Notes under the pieces: model-generated | What the model was told of the DNA's origin: nothing | Databases searched by the model: none | The model's input: the letters and a program-made list of their open reading frames with translations, nothing else | NCBI RefSeq assembly: GCF_021044425.1 | Contig: NZ_JAJNEC010000005.1 | Location: 1-64,000 of the forward strand | From: Niabella pedocola | GTDB lineage: Bacteria; Bacteroidota; Bacteroidia; Chitinophagales; Chitinophagaceae | Length of the DNA stretch: 64,000 bases | Direction of reading: 5' to 3' | Part shown: positions 53,137 to 62,081 of the stretch, in pieces | How positions within the stretch are numbered: the stretch's first letter is position 1 | How the letters are laid out: every line of letters starts with the position of its first letter | Position numbers and translations under genes: made by a program

Positions 53137-54516
53137 TTAGGGGCGCAGCATATCTTCAAATGTTGGAGATTCATACCGTATCACATCCCCCGAATAGGTG
53201 TAACACACCAGGTCTCGCTGGTACACACTGAATGCCTTTGCATACCTTGCCCCAAAATCCGGATAAGAAGCGGGTGTTACGTAATTATATACCGGGTAGT
53301 TGCCCGCCATCGGATCATAGCTTGCATAGATCAATGCCACATCATCTGTAAGGAAGAACTGCCGGTCATTAATGGTACAGCCCGATTTTATACCAAACCC
53401 CCAGGAGTTCTGATCCTTCCGGTTGGTAACAGACAGCTGGCCATTAGCATCCAGGCGGTTGAATTTTGAATGCCACAGGCTGGTGGCCGTGGTTGTGCGG
53501 GGCGGATAATAGATCACGTGGGTAAACCCGTTGACGCCCGCAAAAAAGCGGCGCCTTTTCTGTGCAGTATACAGCTGGTACCCCCAGTCTTCATTATACG
53601 TGGCGGGGCTGGTATTCGACAACTGGTGCACATTATTGGTTAACCGCCTGGCCGGGCCCACGGTAATATTAGGATAAGGCGTAACGGCAAAGCTATACGG
53701 ATGGCCGCATCCGGTGGCGGCGGAGCTCCAGTTGGATGAACAGGGACTTTCCGTATCCACTCCAAAAATCATCTGGTAAAAAGGATGAAAAAACAAACAC
53801 TCATACCGTTTAAAACCGCCGGCTATCATAACCGGCTCGCCCATTTGCCGGTTGCCATTGCTTTCCAGTGGGATGAACCACAAATTACCCGCCGTATCCT
53901 TCATCATCAGGTCTCCGTAAAAATCGAAAAGATCAGCTCTCGGATCTGCCAGTTGCGGTATGTTGCCGATCTTAAGTCCCACCTGCAGGGTGCGGCTGCT
54001 GATAAGGATATATTTGATATCCTTTTCCAGGTCTACTTTGAAGGCGGCATCGGAAGCCGCTACCCGTATCGGCAATACATAATCGGTAAGCGGCAGCAGT
54101 TTATCCTTATAAATAATCAGCGGCAGCAACCCTGTTGAAGCCTGGCCGCTATGGATCACCGTATCTGTAACCAGTTTATAGGCATCTGCCGGAAGCGGTA
54201 AATACGTGCCCACATTATCATTATCAAAGGCCTGTACATAGGCTTCAGGCAATACCGTAAATGTTACGGGTATATCGTGAGGCGCCAGGAAATTTCCTCC
54301 GATATCCACTTTGTAACTGAATACCGTTGTATCTCTGTTGCCCACATTTGTGTTAACACGGATCTTGGTAGAAAGTGCGGTATTAACATCTGAAAAATAC
54401 AATTTGTTATACGCATCATCATTATTCTTGTCAACAGGCAGATTTTCCTTTGCGCAGGAAAACAATGTTGCCGGCAACAACCACATGAGTGTATAGTAAA
54501 GAATATGGATCTTCAT
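53137..54516 (-). CDS. DUF1735-type surface lipoprotein
   Basis: 459 residues; lipobox LFSC at Cys21. The N-terminal part (about 40-170) has the look of a DUF1735/BT_3987-like beta-sandwich (YKVDIGGNFLAPHDIPVTFT, LPADAYKLVTDTVIHSGQ, LLPLTDYVLPIRVA), common in SusE-like glycan-binding lipoproteins. The rest (about 180-459) is beta-rich with many aromatic residues (FHPFYQMIFGVD, WGFGIKSGC, FFLTDDVALIYASYDP) and may form a propeller. No catalytic signature is visible. It is expressed with SusC/SusD and probably binds the substrate on the cell surface. Confidence 0.75.
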   Translation of the reverse strand: MKIHILYYTLMWLLPATLFSCAKENLPVDKNNDDAYNKLYFSDVNTALSTKIRVNTNVGNRDTTVFSYKVDIGGNFLAPHDIPVTFTVLPEAYVQAFDNDNVGTYLPLPADAYKLVTDTVIHSGQASTGLLPLIIYKDKLLPLTDYVLPIRVAASDAAFKVDLEKDIKYILISSRTLQVGLKIGNIPQLADPRADLFDFYGDLMMKDTAGNLWFIPLESNGNRQMGEPVMIAGGFKRYECLFFHPFYQMIFGVDTESPCSSNWSSAATGCGHPYSFAVTPYPNITVGPARRLTNNVHQLSNTSPATYNEDWGYQLYTAQKRRRFFAGVNGFTHVIYYPPRTTTATSLWHSKFNRLDANGQLSVTNRKDQNSWGFGIKSGCTINDRQFFLTDDVALIYASYDPMAGNYPVYNYVTPASYPDFGARYAKAFSVYQRDLVCYTYSGDVIRYESPTFEDMLRP

Positions 54517-54535
54517 GTTGATTTATCTATTTTGC

Positions 54536-55996
54536 TTATTTCAGAAATTCGATACCAAACCGGTCAAGCCATAATTGCCCTTTTTGCACAGCAGCGGATT
54601 GTGGCACCTTCATCCAGTAAAGCAGCTGCGGCGTCAGATCCTGCTGTAACACGTTAATTGCAGGGTTTGTAAGCGAAAGATCCTGTGATTTGAACATCGG
54701 GTTATACGCCACGAAAAAACCGGGAGTAATCGGGGCACGATCCACGCCACTTCCACCCTGCGTAGTGGTGATCACTACCAGCCACTCCTCATCATTATAT
54801 GTGCTTCGGGATTTGAGCGCATTCAGGATTTCCCCGATATACCCATCCGCTCTGGCAACCGCCTCCGCATAGGGCGCAGCATCGTTTGAAAAACCATATT
54901 GCACGCCCTTATTGTACACATCGCCGAATTGCGTTATAATAACTCTGGCCGAATCCGTTTTCAAAATACGCACGGCCTGGTCCTTTGTATCCGCATCGCC
55001 CCCCGTTACCAATCTCACATCGGCATCTTTAAGCATCGTATTCACCAGATTGCCCCAGGAGGATATAGCCGCCGTGCGGAAGGTACCGGGTTTATAATTG
55101 TATAGCAGCCGCAATGCGCTCAGGTTCGGAGAAAGCGGAGTACCGGCAGACGAATCAACAGGCCTCGGATAAAAAGAGCTGTCAAATACACGATGCTGGC
55201 TGATATCATTACCCGTTATCATGCCCGCCCATGAGCCGGCATTACCACCGCTGCTCAACAGATACTTGACCAGGCGCCATTCCGCCAATTGCAAATAACC
55301 CGTAAAATTGATGGCCACAATGGAAGAAACAACCAGCCTGTAAAACCGGTATGGTGTGGTATTCGAAACCTCAAACCGCTTCGTTTGACCACGGGCGGAA
55401 AAAATTTCACCGGACCGATTGTCCAGGACCTTCCAGGGGCCATTGACATCATTGGCGGCTTCAAGCGTCCATGTACCGGGGTCCCGCCAGTTCTGAGAGC
55501 TGGCTTCCGTAGCCGATGTCATGGTATAGGCCTCCACCACCGGCAGGTTGGCCTTATATTCCTGCTGCGCCCACAAATTGGGCAGGTATGGTTGTATGGG
55601 GCCACAGGAAAAATAAGAAGAAACATTATTATCTACCAGCTTGGACGACCCGTTGGCTGCAGCAGCGCCACTTGCATTTTCAAAGGCGACCGTCAGTGAT
55701 CCGTCAGCCGTCACATCCTTTTCCGTCCGGATCACCGGCAACGCCACATTCCATGAATACTTGGCATTGGGTAATAATCCTGAAATATTGGGCGGAGCGA
55801 GGGTCTTCAGTGCTGCCGCCGGCAGACCATCGATGCCAATGACGAGCACATGTCTTTTGTTAACGGCCACTGCTGTACCGGTGGAATCCGGCTTATACAC
55901 ATGCTGGTCCAGCACCGGATCATAAAACTTTTTACACCCTGCAATGAGCAGCACAGCCAACATCAAAGCAACGCCCATTTTTATAAAGACTTTCAT
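54536..55996 (-). CDS. alkaline-phosphatase-like lipoprotein with discoidin insert and degenerate metal site
   Basis: 486 residues; lipobox IAGC at Cys21. Residues 48-90 open an alkaline-phosphatase-superfamily fold (HVLVIGIDGLPAAALKTL, Asp56 kept). Residues about 95-244 form a discoidin/F5-8C-like beta-sandwich (TWTLEAANDVNGPWKVLDN, TPYRFYRLVVSSI). The phosphatase fold then resumes at SWAGMITGNDISQHRVFDSS, the region of the nucleophile helix. Later ligands are lost: DVYNKG has Lys363 for His, and VVITTTQGG has Thr412-Gln413 where Asp-His is usual. It is probably a catalytically dead binding protein. It sits between the M60-like and DUF1735 genes. Confidence 0.82.
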   Translation of the reverse strand: MKVFIKMGVALMLAVLLIAGCKKFYDPVLDQHVYKPDSTGTAVAVNKRHVLVIGIDGLPAAALKTLAPPNISGLLPNAKYSWNVALPVIRTEKDVTADGSLTVAFENASGAAAANGSSKLVDNNVSSYFSCGPIQPYLPNLWAQQEYKANLPVVEAYTMTSATEASSQNWRDPGTWTLEAANDVNGPWKVLDNRSGEIFSARGQTKRFEVSNTTPYRFYRLVVSSIVAINFTGYLQLAEWRLVKYLLSSGGNAGSWAGMITGNDISQHRVFDSSFYPRPVDSSAGTPLSPNLSALRLLYNYKPGTFRTAAISSWGNLVNTMLKDADVRLVTGGDADTKDQAVRILKTDSARVIITQFGDVYNKGVQYGFSNDAAPYAEAVARADGYIGEILNALKSRSTYNDEEWLVVITTTQGGSGVDRAPITPGFFVAYNPMFKSQDLSLTNPAINVLQQDLTPQLLYWMKVPQSAAVQKGQLWLDRFGIEFLK

Positions 55997-56010
55997 TTTC
56001 CTGATTGCTT

Positions 56011-58011
56011 TTAAGGTTTAATGACTCCAAATTCCGCAAGTGAACAGGCATTATTAGCCGAAGCAGTAATTACATCCAGCATCTCGAACCGCACATAACG
56101 AACACCCTTATAAACCATCCCCAACGAATAGGTATTAAAGAGGTAAACATTATCCACCCCATTAAAAATCTGCGGGGTGGTCCACTCCAGGTTATCCGTA
56201 CTAAAAGAGATCGCTACCCGTTTCGGCCGCCAGGTATGCCCGTTTACATAGTAAAAGCCCGATACGTCGTAATACTTATTCATATCATATACCATATAAT
56301 GCGGCAGGTGGTATTGATTGGTTTCATAGTCTACGTACTGCGAATGCCAGTAGGTATGATCATCGCCATCCAGCGCCAGGTTCGCATAGTTTCCGGTTGA
56401 CACTTCCTGGCAGCAAAAACCGGTAATACTCCATCCCACCCTGGGTATCCGTTTGTTCTCAGGCATTGCAGCCCGCTTGCCTCCGGTATCTAATACAGGA
56501 TTGTAATTATATACATCGTTGGGCATCAGCTCATAGTTTTTTGCCCGGATAGAGTCCCTTGATGCATCGGTTGGCAGCAGGCCCCATACATAGAAGAACA
56601 TATAAAGATCCTGCTTTGCGTAATCGGAGGCGGCCTGGTAAATGAAATTTATTTTCTCCTGGTCCGTCATTACGGCCTTATAATAATACCGGGCCCTGTA
56701 ATCGAGGCTATCGTACAAACCGTAACCATATGCATGAAAAAGCTGTACAAAGGGCACCAGCCGCACTATGAATGCATTTGAAAAATTGGGGACCTTTCTG
56801 GCAAAATCAAACGGCAACTGGCTGGCAAGTGATTGCCGCACATAATACATTGCATTGGCAACCCCATCGGCTACGGAAGGGTTCATCTGCTGAATATTGA
56901 AACTTTTCCGGTTGGCAAATTTGAGGCCGTAGAGCTGATGAATATTGGGGAGCGACGCAGGATACCATCCTGTAGAGCCGGAGCCTATATTGTTTGAACC
57001 GATTGCGCCCATCGTCCACCAGGCGCCTTTTTGCCCGGTTCCGATACTGATGATCTCATTTAAATAAATATTTTCATCCACCGGAATCACAACCGGATAA
57101 CCACCATGTGCGTATGCATTTGAAGGCTGCACATCCATGATTACCCGAACCGGCAGCTCGGGCGCTCTGTTCAGCGAATCGGTGGTCACATCACTAAGAC
57201 CCTTCCAGTGATACACGTCCTTTTCAATAAAATCATCCCACTCCTGCATAACGGCCGAAGGATTGGCGATAGGGTATTTGTCCACCAGGTATTTCGGCAA
57301 CTCAAATATGATCTTCCGGCCTCTCAGCTGGATCCAGGGAACGGAGGATTGCTTTACCTGGTCGTTCCAGTCTGCATCGCTGGTTTGGCCCAGTACAAAA
57401 TCCGGCGACCTGGCTACACCGGAAAACGTGAGCGTTACCTGGTCGAGATTAAGGTTCACCGCCTTCCTGATATAAATGGAGCCGCCATAAAGATTACGGA
57501 CATAATTTCTGCCGGCCACCAGTTGTACCTGGTTGTAAAGTACCGGGTCGCGCCCCTGTATCGCAGTATTCGTAATATTATCCGTCCATCCGCCTATCTG
57601 AACTGTCAGCCCCGAAACACCTGCCGGCACATCCACGGTAACCATTTCCCCCGCCGGTGCATACAACCCGGTGCTGAACGTGGGTTGCGGTGTGGAAACC
57701 ACTTTTATATCTGTATTACGTACATATTTATACGCCAGGTTGATCGTAACAGGAACGCTGATCCGCGGTTCGGTGGCGGCCATCAATCCCGGGAAGATCT
57801 TTGCCTGATCCAGCTTACTGAAATCATTTCCCATATTGCCCGTTGAGCCTCCGTTTGCATTTGCCGAAGGTTGTCCCTGGTCGAACCCGTTTACCACGTT
57901 ATCGCCATAGTTTCGCTTGCAGGCCACAGCTGACATGAGCAGTAGTATCCACAACCCGTATGCTGTTTTGTATATGCTGTTCATTGAATGCGTATTATAA
58001 TATTTAGTCAT
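56011..58011 (-). CDS. M60-like lipoprotein with degenerate HExxH and C-terminal discoidin domain
   Basis: 666 residues; lipobox SAVAC at Cys31 (an ATG at 57984 gives a shorter start). Residues about 95-420 resemble the M60/enhancin-like family: FSTGLYAPAGEMVTVDVP, LTVQIGGWTDN and AHGGYPVVIPVDENI are typical. Where M60 peptidases have WHEIGHN, this protein has MGAIGSN (334-340): His to Gly, Glu to Ala, His to Ser. Zinc-dependent proteolysis is not expected. A discoidin-like domain follows at about 520-666 (STGNYANLALDGDDHTYWHS, RYVRFEMLDV). Likely an outer-membrane glycan- or glycoprotein-binding protein of the SusC/SusD operon. Confidence 0.83.
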   Translation of the reverse strand: MTKYYNTHSMNSIYKTAYGLWILLLMSAVACKRNYGDNVVNGFDQGQPSANANGGSTGNMGNDFSKLDQAKIFPGLMAATEPRISVPVTINLAYKYVRNTDIKVVSTPQPTFSTGLYAPAGEMVTVDVPAGVSGLTVQIGGWTDNITNTAIQGRDPVLYNQVQLVAGRNYVRNLYGGSIYIRKAVNLNLDQVTLTFSGVARSPDFVLGQTSDADWNDQVKQSSVPWIQLRGRKIIFELPKYLVDKYPIANPSAVMQEWDDFIEKDVYHWKGLSDVTTDSLNRAPELPVRVIMDVQPSNAYAHGGYPVVIPVDENIYLNEIISIGTGQKGAWWTMGAIGSNNIGSGSTGWYPASLPNIHQLYGLKFANRKSFNIQQMNPSVADGVANAMYYVRQSLASQLPFDFARKVPNFSNAFIVRLVPFVQLFHAYGYGLYDSLDYRARYYYKAVMTDQEKINFIYQAASDYAKQDLYMFFYVWGLLPTDASRDSIRAKNYELMPNDVYNYNPVLDTGGKRAAMPENKRIPRVGWSITGFCCQEVSTGNYANLALDGDDHTYWHSQYVDYETNQYHLPHYMVYDMNKYYDVSGFYYVNGHTWRPKRVAISFSTDNLEWTTPQIFNGVDNVYLFNTYSLGMVYKGVRYVRFEMLDVITASANNACSLAEFGVIKP

Positions 58012-58022
58012 TAAATCCCTGT

Positions 58023-59774
58023 TTACTTACGCTGTAATCCGATACGTATAATATTGTTTACAGGGTGGTTGTCAAATAATGAAAAGCTACCCGCAATTAC
58101 CACTCCTTTACGGCCCGATAAGGTGGTGGTTTCAAAAATATCGTTGATCGTTCCGTTAAAGACACCGGTATTATTCAGGTTTGCAGCCAGGGTTCCATCC
58201 GGGTTAAGGATCATAAATCCCTGGCGTGTAATAAATGTACTGCCCGTCTGATCCCGATAGCGTTCAAAAGCCCCCGACAGGATAACGGTACCATCGCTCA
58301 GCTGGCCGGCATAATTGACCAGTCTTCCGCTATTGGCCGTGGACCGTTCAAAATCGCCCAGTTTAAAACCAGTGCTGATCGAACCATTGGTATTCAGCAT
58401 TACGACCCCCGCCGGACAGGCTACCCCGTTAAATGACTTAAAGTCGCCCGTTACCAATAACTTCTGTGTGACAGCATTGTAAGTGATCTTCGTAATGGCA
58501 CCATCGGCCCCTTCGCCCACATTAAAAGCCGGGTTTCTTTTGCCATTGTTATCCAGCATTACGATGCGTCCTACACCTTCATTGTTGTATAATGTAAAAT
58601 TTCCCCCAATGATGATGCTGCCAGGCGTGGTACCGTTCATAAGCTGTACAGCATCCGAAATGGTTCCATTAGTACCGAATCCTTTTGTTCGGTACGGATC
58701 GTAATTATAGCTGGTATCCAATATACCATCCTGGTTCGTGGCAGCAACCTGCGACTGGTAGGTATAATTTTTAACCACGGAAAACGCGGTCGACAACGTA
58801 TAGTCGTTGTATACATAACGGGAAAAATTACCCACCGAAATAAGGCGCCCGGCAGCATCCAGGAAAACTTTTCTTACCGGTCCGTCAAAACCGCCCTTAA
58901 AATTGACAAACACACCGATATTGGCGGATGGATTTTCCGGGTCGGGATTGTTCACATTTGTAGTCACCGAATCGATCAGGCCGTTTTGGTATACCCGCGT
59001 CATATTATTGACCCCTTTGTAGATACCAAAGCTTGAGAAGCCGGTACCGTAAACCAGGTAGCCGGGAAAATTGGTGAGCTTAACCATGCCATAAATGGTT
59101 GAGCCCCTGTTAGGCCCCTCACCCACATAAAAATTATCACGCAATGTACCGGTCGTGGGATTTAACTGGATCACTCCTGCAATATTATTATTATGGTAGG
59201 AGTCCGGTGTGGTTCCCAGGAAACTCAGCCCGTTCCATGTGGTAAAGCCTCCGCAAACAAACAGGTTCAGCACCTGCATCCAGGAATCGTAATATACACT
59301 CCATACAGGCCCGTTGGTGGCGCTGCCCAAAAGCGGGTTTCCTTTTTCATCTTTCTGCGTGGTTGCATTAAAGGTAGAGTCCAGCCAGGCCCACCCCGTT
59401 ATATTAAAATCCGGACCGTAGAACTGTTTATCTCCGATGATCATAGAAGAAGCGCCGGACGAAGCGTTGCCAGGTACTATTACTGTGAGCGTGCTGTCAT
59501 TGCTGTTAACCGATTTAACGGTTGCCCTCGAGCCATTCAGGTAAAACTCAATAAGCGCCGGGTTAATGCTCAGCAGCGTATCGATACCTGCAACCTTGAA
59601 CCGTACGGTATCTCCGGCCTGGCCCTGAAGCGGAACCGGCATCTGAAGCAGGAGTCCAACGCTATTAATAAACGGAGGTGCATACGCCCCGGCATAGTCC
59701 ATCTCCTGACGCTTAAAACAGGATGCAACAAAAAATGAGCAGATGATTAATAAAAAAATTACGTTTTTTTTCAT
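58023..59774 (-). CDS. DUF5008-type lipoprotein with beta-propeller repeats
   Basis: 583 residues from the ATG at 59774 (lipobox VASC at Cys19); the open frame upstream to 60014 overlaps the fasciclin gene and is not used. The N-terminal IPT-like part (about 30-120, GDTVRFKVAGIDTLLSINP) resembles DUF5008. The rest holds repeated blades such as GSIIIGGNFTLYNNEGVGRI, LLVTGDFKSFNGVACPAG, TVILSGAFERYRDQTG and GVVIAGSFSLFDNHPVN, like DUF5122 propellers. No catalytic site is visible. As a co-transcribed surface lipoprotein it is probably an accessory glycan-binding component. Confidence 0.82.
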   Translation of the reverse strand: MKKNVIFLLIICSFFVASCFKRQEMDYAGAYAPPFINSVGLLLQMPVPLQGQAGDTVRFKVAGIDTLLSINPALIEFYLNGSRATVKSVNSNDSTLTVIVPGNASSGASSMIIGDKQFYGPDFNITGWAWLDSTFNATTQKDEKGNPLLGSATNGPVWSVYYDSWMQVLNLFVCGGFTTWNGLSFLGTTPDSYHNNNIAGVIQLNPTTGTLRDNFYVGEGPNRGSTIYGMVKLTNFPGYLVYGTGFSSFGIYKGVNNMTRVYQNGLIDSVTTNVNNPDPENPSANIGVFVNFKGGFDGPVRKVFLDAAGRLISVGNFSRYVYNDYTLSTAFSVVKNYTYQSQVAATNQDGILDTSYNYDPYRTKGFGTNGTISDAVQLMNGTTPGSIIIGGNFTLYNNEGVGRIVMLDNNGKRNPAFNVGEGADGAITKITYNAVTQKLLVTGDFKSFNGVACPAGVVMLNTNGSISTGFKLGDFERSTANSGRLVNYAGQLSDGTVILSGAFERYRDQTGSTFITRQGFMILNPDGTLAANLNNTGVFNGTINDIFETTTLSGRKGVVIAGSFSLFDNHPVNNIIRIGLQRK

Positions 59775-59796
59775 GTTGCGAATTTTATCCGGATGA

Positions 59797-60522
59797 TCAT
59801 TGAAAACCGATATACATAGCATTAGCCAGGGTTTGCTGCGGATCAAAACCCAGGTAGTGCGTACTAAATACCAGCACATGGCAGTAACCATTCCTGGGCT
59901 TAACATTACTGGTAGCCACCCTTGTGCTCCACCAGCCCTGGTAGGGAGCCGCCGGGTTGGGAATATAGGAGAAGTAAAGGCTCCGGTACCCGATGTATTT
60001 GATACCGTTTGCATCCCCGTAATTCACGCCCACATTCATTACACGACCTCCGGCCGAGCGTACAAACTCTCCTGAAAAAGACGAGATGTTCTGCATATCC
60101 AGCTGCGGATAGTGCTCCAGGCCACGCGCGCCCCTGAACATATACATCATGAGGGTATTCCTCCAGAATTCGGGTTTAATATTATCAACAGAAGTAAGCG
60201 TATCGTGCCCCAGTGATCTCAGGTTCCTGTTGATAAAAAGAAACGTGCTTCTTATGGAGGAATCAGCCGGGGCGAAGAAGGTGATCGTACTGTCTGTAAA
60301 ATAACTCTGCAGACCGGCCTTTTTTATAATGTGCACCAGCGTATCGAACATATAGGGCTTCGATTGAAGAAACTCCAGCATATTTCCATCAAAGTTGGGT
60401 GTGCTAAGACCAGAATCTACATAATAATCCTTTCTGCAACCCGTTATCACTGCAACAGAGAGAAAGCCTATTAAAAAAGTCTTCAACAACAAATATTTCA
60501 TAAAGCGCATTTTTAAAATCAT
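59797..60522 (-). CDS. fasciclin-domain lipoprotein
   Basis: 241 residues with lipobox VITGC (Cys29); ATGs at 60510 and 60501 are alternatives. A single fasciclin-like domain is visible: DTLVHIIKKAGLQSYFTDS, ITFFAPADSSI and WRNTLMMYMF, followed by the NVGVNYGD strand region and a C-terminal CHVLVFSTHYLGFDP. Fasciclin lipoproteins are frequent in Bacteroidota SusC/SusD operons, where they are thought to bind or organise surface components. It starts three bases after the susD stop, so it is co-translated with SusD. Confidence 0.85.
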   Translation of the reverse strand: MILKMRFMKYLLLKTFLIGFLSVAVITGCRKDYYVDSGLSTPNFDGNMLEFLQSKPYMFDTLVHIIKKAGLQSYFTDSTITFFAPADSSIRSTFLFINRNLRSLGHDTLTSVDNIKPEFWRNTLMMYMFRGARGLEHYPQLDMQNISSFSGEFVRSAGGRVMNVGVNYGDANGIKYIGYRSLYFSYIPNPAAPYQGWWSTRVATSNVKPRNGYCHVLVFSTHYLGFDPQQTLANAMYIGFQ

Positions 60523-60525
60523 ACG

Positions 60526-62061
60526 TTAGTTCCAGTAAGGATTTAAAGATATATTGGGATTAACCGTGGAGATAGCGGCATCAATGGGATAGGTCCAGGC
60601 CCCGTTCATAAAGTCTTCATAGTTGATCGTATTAACCGTATACAGGGAGCTCATGATCTTCTTTGTGCGAACCAGGTCATAGAAGAACGTGCTTTCTCCC
60701 ATCAACTCCCGCTCCCGCTCCCACCAGATCGCATCTTCCAGTGTAATGCTTTCGGTGAGATTAGTCACATTTTTTCCGCCTTCAAACTCCGTGGCGCCCG
60801 CCCTTTTTCGTACCACATTAATGGCTTCAAGAGCTCCGGGGTAATCGCCCAGTTTTTCCAGCGCCTCTGCGCGCAGCAGGTAAGCATCCACATACCGGAA
60901 CAGGATCTTGGCATCCGTTGGATTTCCCGAAACCCCACCGTTGAAGTTGGCGAACTTTTTAAAAATAAAAGTGCCATCGGTATTGAACATATTCTCGAAC
61001 CACTTTGAGGCCCGCGCATCCGTATTGCTGCCATTATAATCTACATCATACAGCTGATGCAGGTAATACGGATCATAGTACAGGGGTGTTATACTTACAC
61101 TTGGTTTGTAGGGTGTCATCAGGGTAAGGGCGCCCACCGTAGCATAAAATCCAAAAAGCTCACCCGGTTTTGAACTCTGGCTTATTTCAAACAAGCTTTC
61201 ATCTGTATGCCCGTTGAAGATCACCTGGTAATCATCGTAAGGCAGCAGTTTATAATAGTTTCCGCCCTCACCGATCAGCGTATTGCTGACATCCGCTACT
61301 TTCTGATAGTAGGCCATGGCATTCACCTCATCGAACCCGGCCATCCACATATACATTTCCATCATTAATATGAGGGCGCCGCCCTTCATAGCCCTCGAAC
61401 CCTTTTTTGAGGCATCCGCATAGGTCCATGGCAGATCATCCAGCACGCCCTGTAAATCACTAATACATTTCTTAAACAGTTCCAGCTGATTGGTTCTTCC
61501 GTTTTTACCTACATCATTGATATCAGAAATATAGGGAACATCGCCCCAATGGCGCGCCATTATGAAATACGTAAGGCTCCTGATAAATACCGCTTCCGCA
61601 CGATACAATTTGCGGTCGGCATCCGTAAGATCTGCGATCTCCGTTTTGGGAATATTGGCAATCAGATTGTTTGCCCCCGATACCACCCGGTACAATTGCA
61701 TCCACTGATCCAGGTTATTGAATCCCCATTCATTCCACCATGAATAAGTGGAAGACGCTATCAGGTTCTTCATTTTGTTTCCCCGCAGCAATGCCACAAA
61801 TTCATTGCCATTTGAAACATAAGGCACCCAGGAGCCGCACCGGTAATCGGCCGTTGCAAGCAGGCTGTTCCCGCTTCCGCAAGTATAGCTTCTCAGCAAG
61901 GTGTAGATACCGTTTGCATATTGTTCCACATCCTGTTTTGTTTTCCAGAAGTTATTACCGGACATAGCGCCTACCGGGCTCACATTGAGAAATTTCTTAC
62001 ACGAAAGATTCGTGCATAAAACAGCAACCAGGAGAAAAAATATGATGGCACGATATTTCAT
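60526..62061 (-). CDS. SusD/RagB family nutrient-binding lipoprotein, second pair
   Basis: 511 residues; lipobox TNLSC at Cys21. SusD features: VSPVGAMSGNNFWKTKQDVE near the N terminus, YRAEAVFIRSLTYFIMARHW (TPR-like helix), VDAYLLRAEALEKLGDYPGA, NVVRKRAGA and the C-terminal ERERELMGESTFFYDLVRTK. It follows the second SusC gene by 20 bases. It belongs to the large aromatic-rich SusD type and should capture oligosaccharide for the adjacent transporter. It differs clearly from the SusD at 8715, so the two systems probably take up different glycan fragments. Confidence 0.96.
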   Translation of the reverse strand: MKYRAIIFFLLVAVLCTNLSCKKFLNVSPVGAMSGNNFWKTKQDVEQYANGIYTLLRSYTCGSGNSLLATADYRCGSWVPYVSNGNEFVALLRGNKMKNLIASSTYSWWNEWGFNNLDQWMQLYRVVSGANNLIANIPKTEIADLTDADRKLYRAEAVFIRSLTYFIMARHWGDVPYISDINDVGKNGRTNQLELFKKCISDLQGVLDDLPWTYADASKKGSRAMKGGALILMMEMYMWMAGFDEVNAMAYYQKVADVSNTLIGEGGNYYKLLPYDDYQVIFNGHTDESLFEISQSSKPGELFGFYATVGALTLMTPYKPSVSITPLYYDPYYLHQLYDVDYNGSNTDARASKWFENMFNTDGTFIFKKFANFNGGVSGNPTDAKILFRYVDAYLLRAEALEKLGDYPGALEAINVVRKRAGATEFEGGKNVTNLTESITLEDAIWWERERELMGESTFFYDLVRTKKIMSSLYTVNTINYEDFMNGAWTYPIDAAISTVNPNISLNPYWN

Positions 62062-62081
62062 TGTATGATGCTTTAAAATTT

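Noticed and set aside
58023..60014. Upstream start of the DUF5008-type gene at 60014
   Set aside because: It would overlap the fasciclin gene by more than 200 bases and bury the lipoprotein signal. The ATG at 59774 gives a normal signal peptide.
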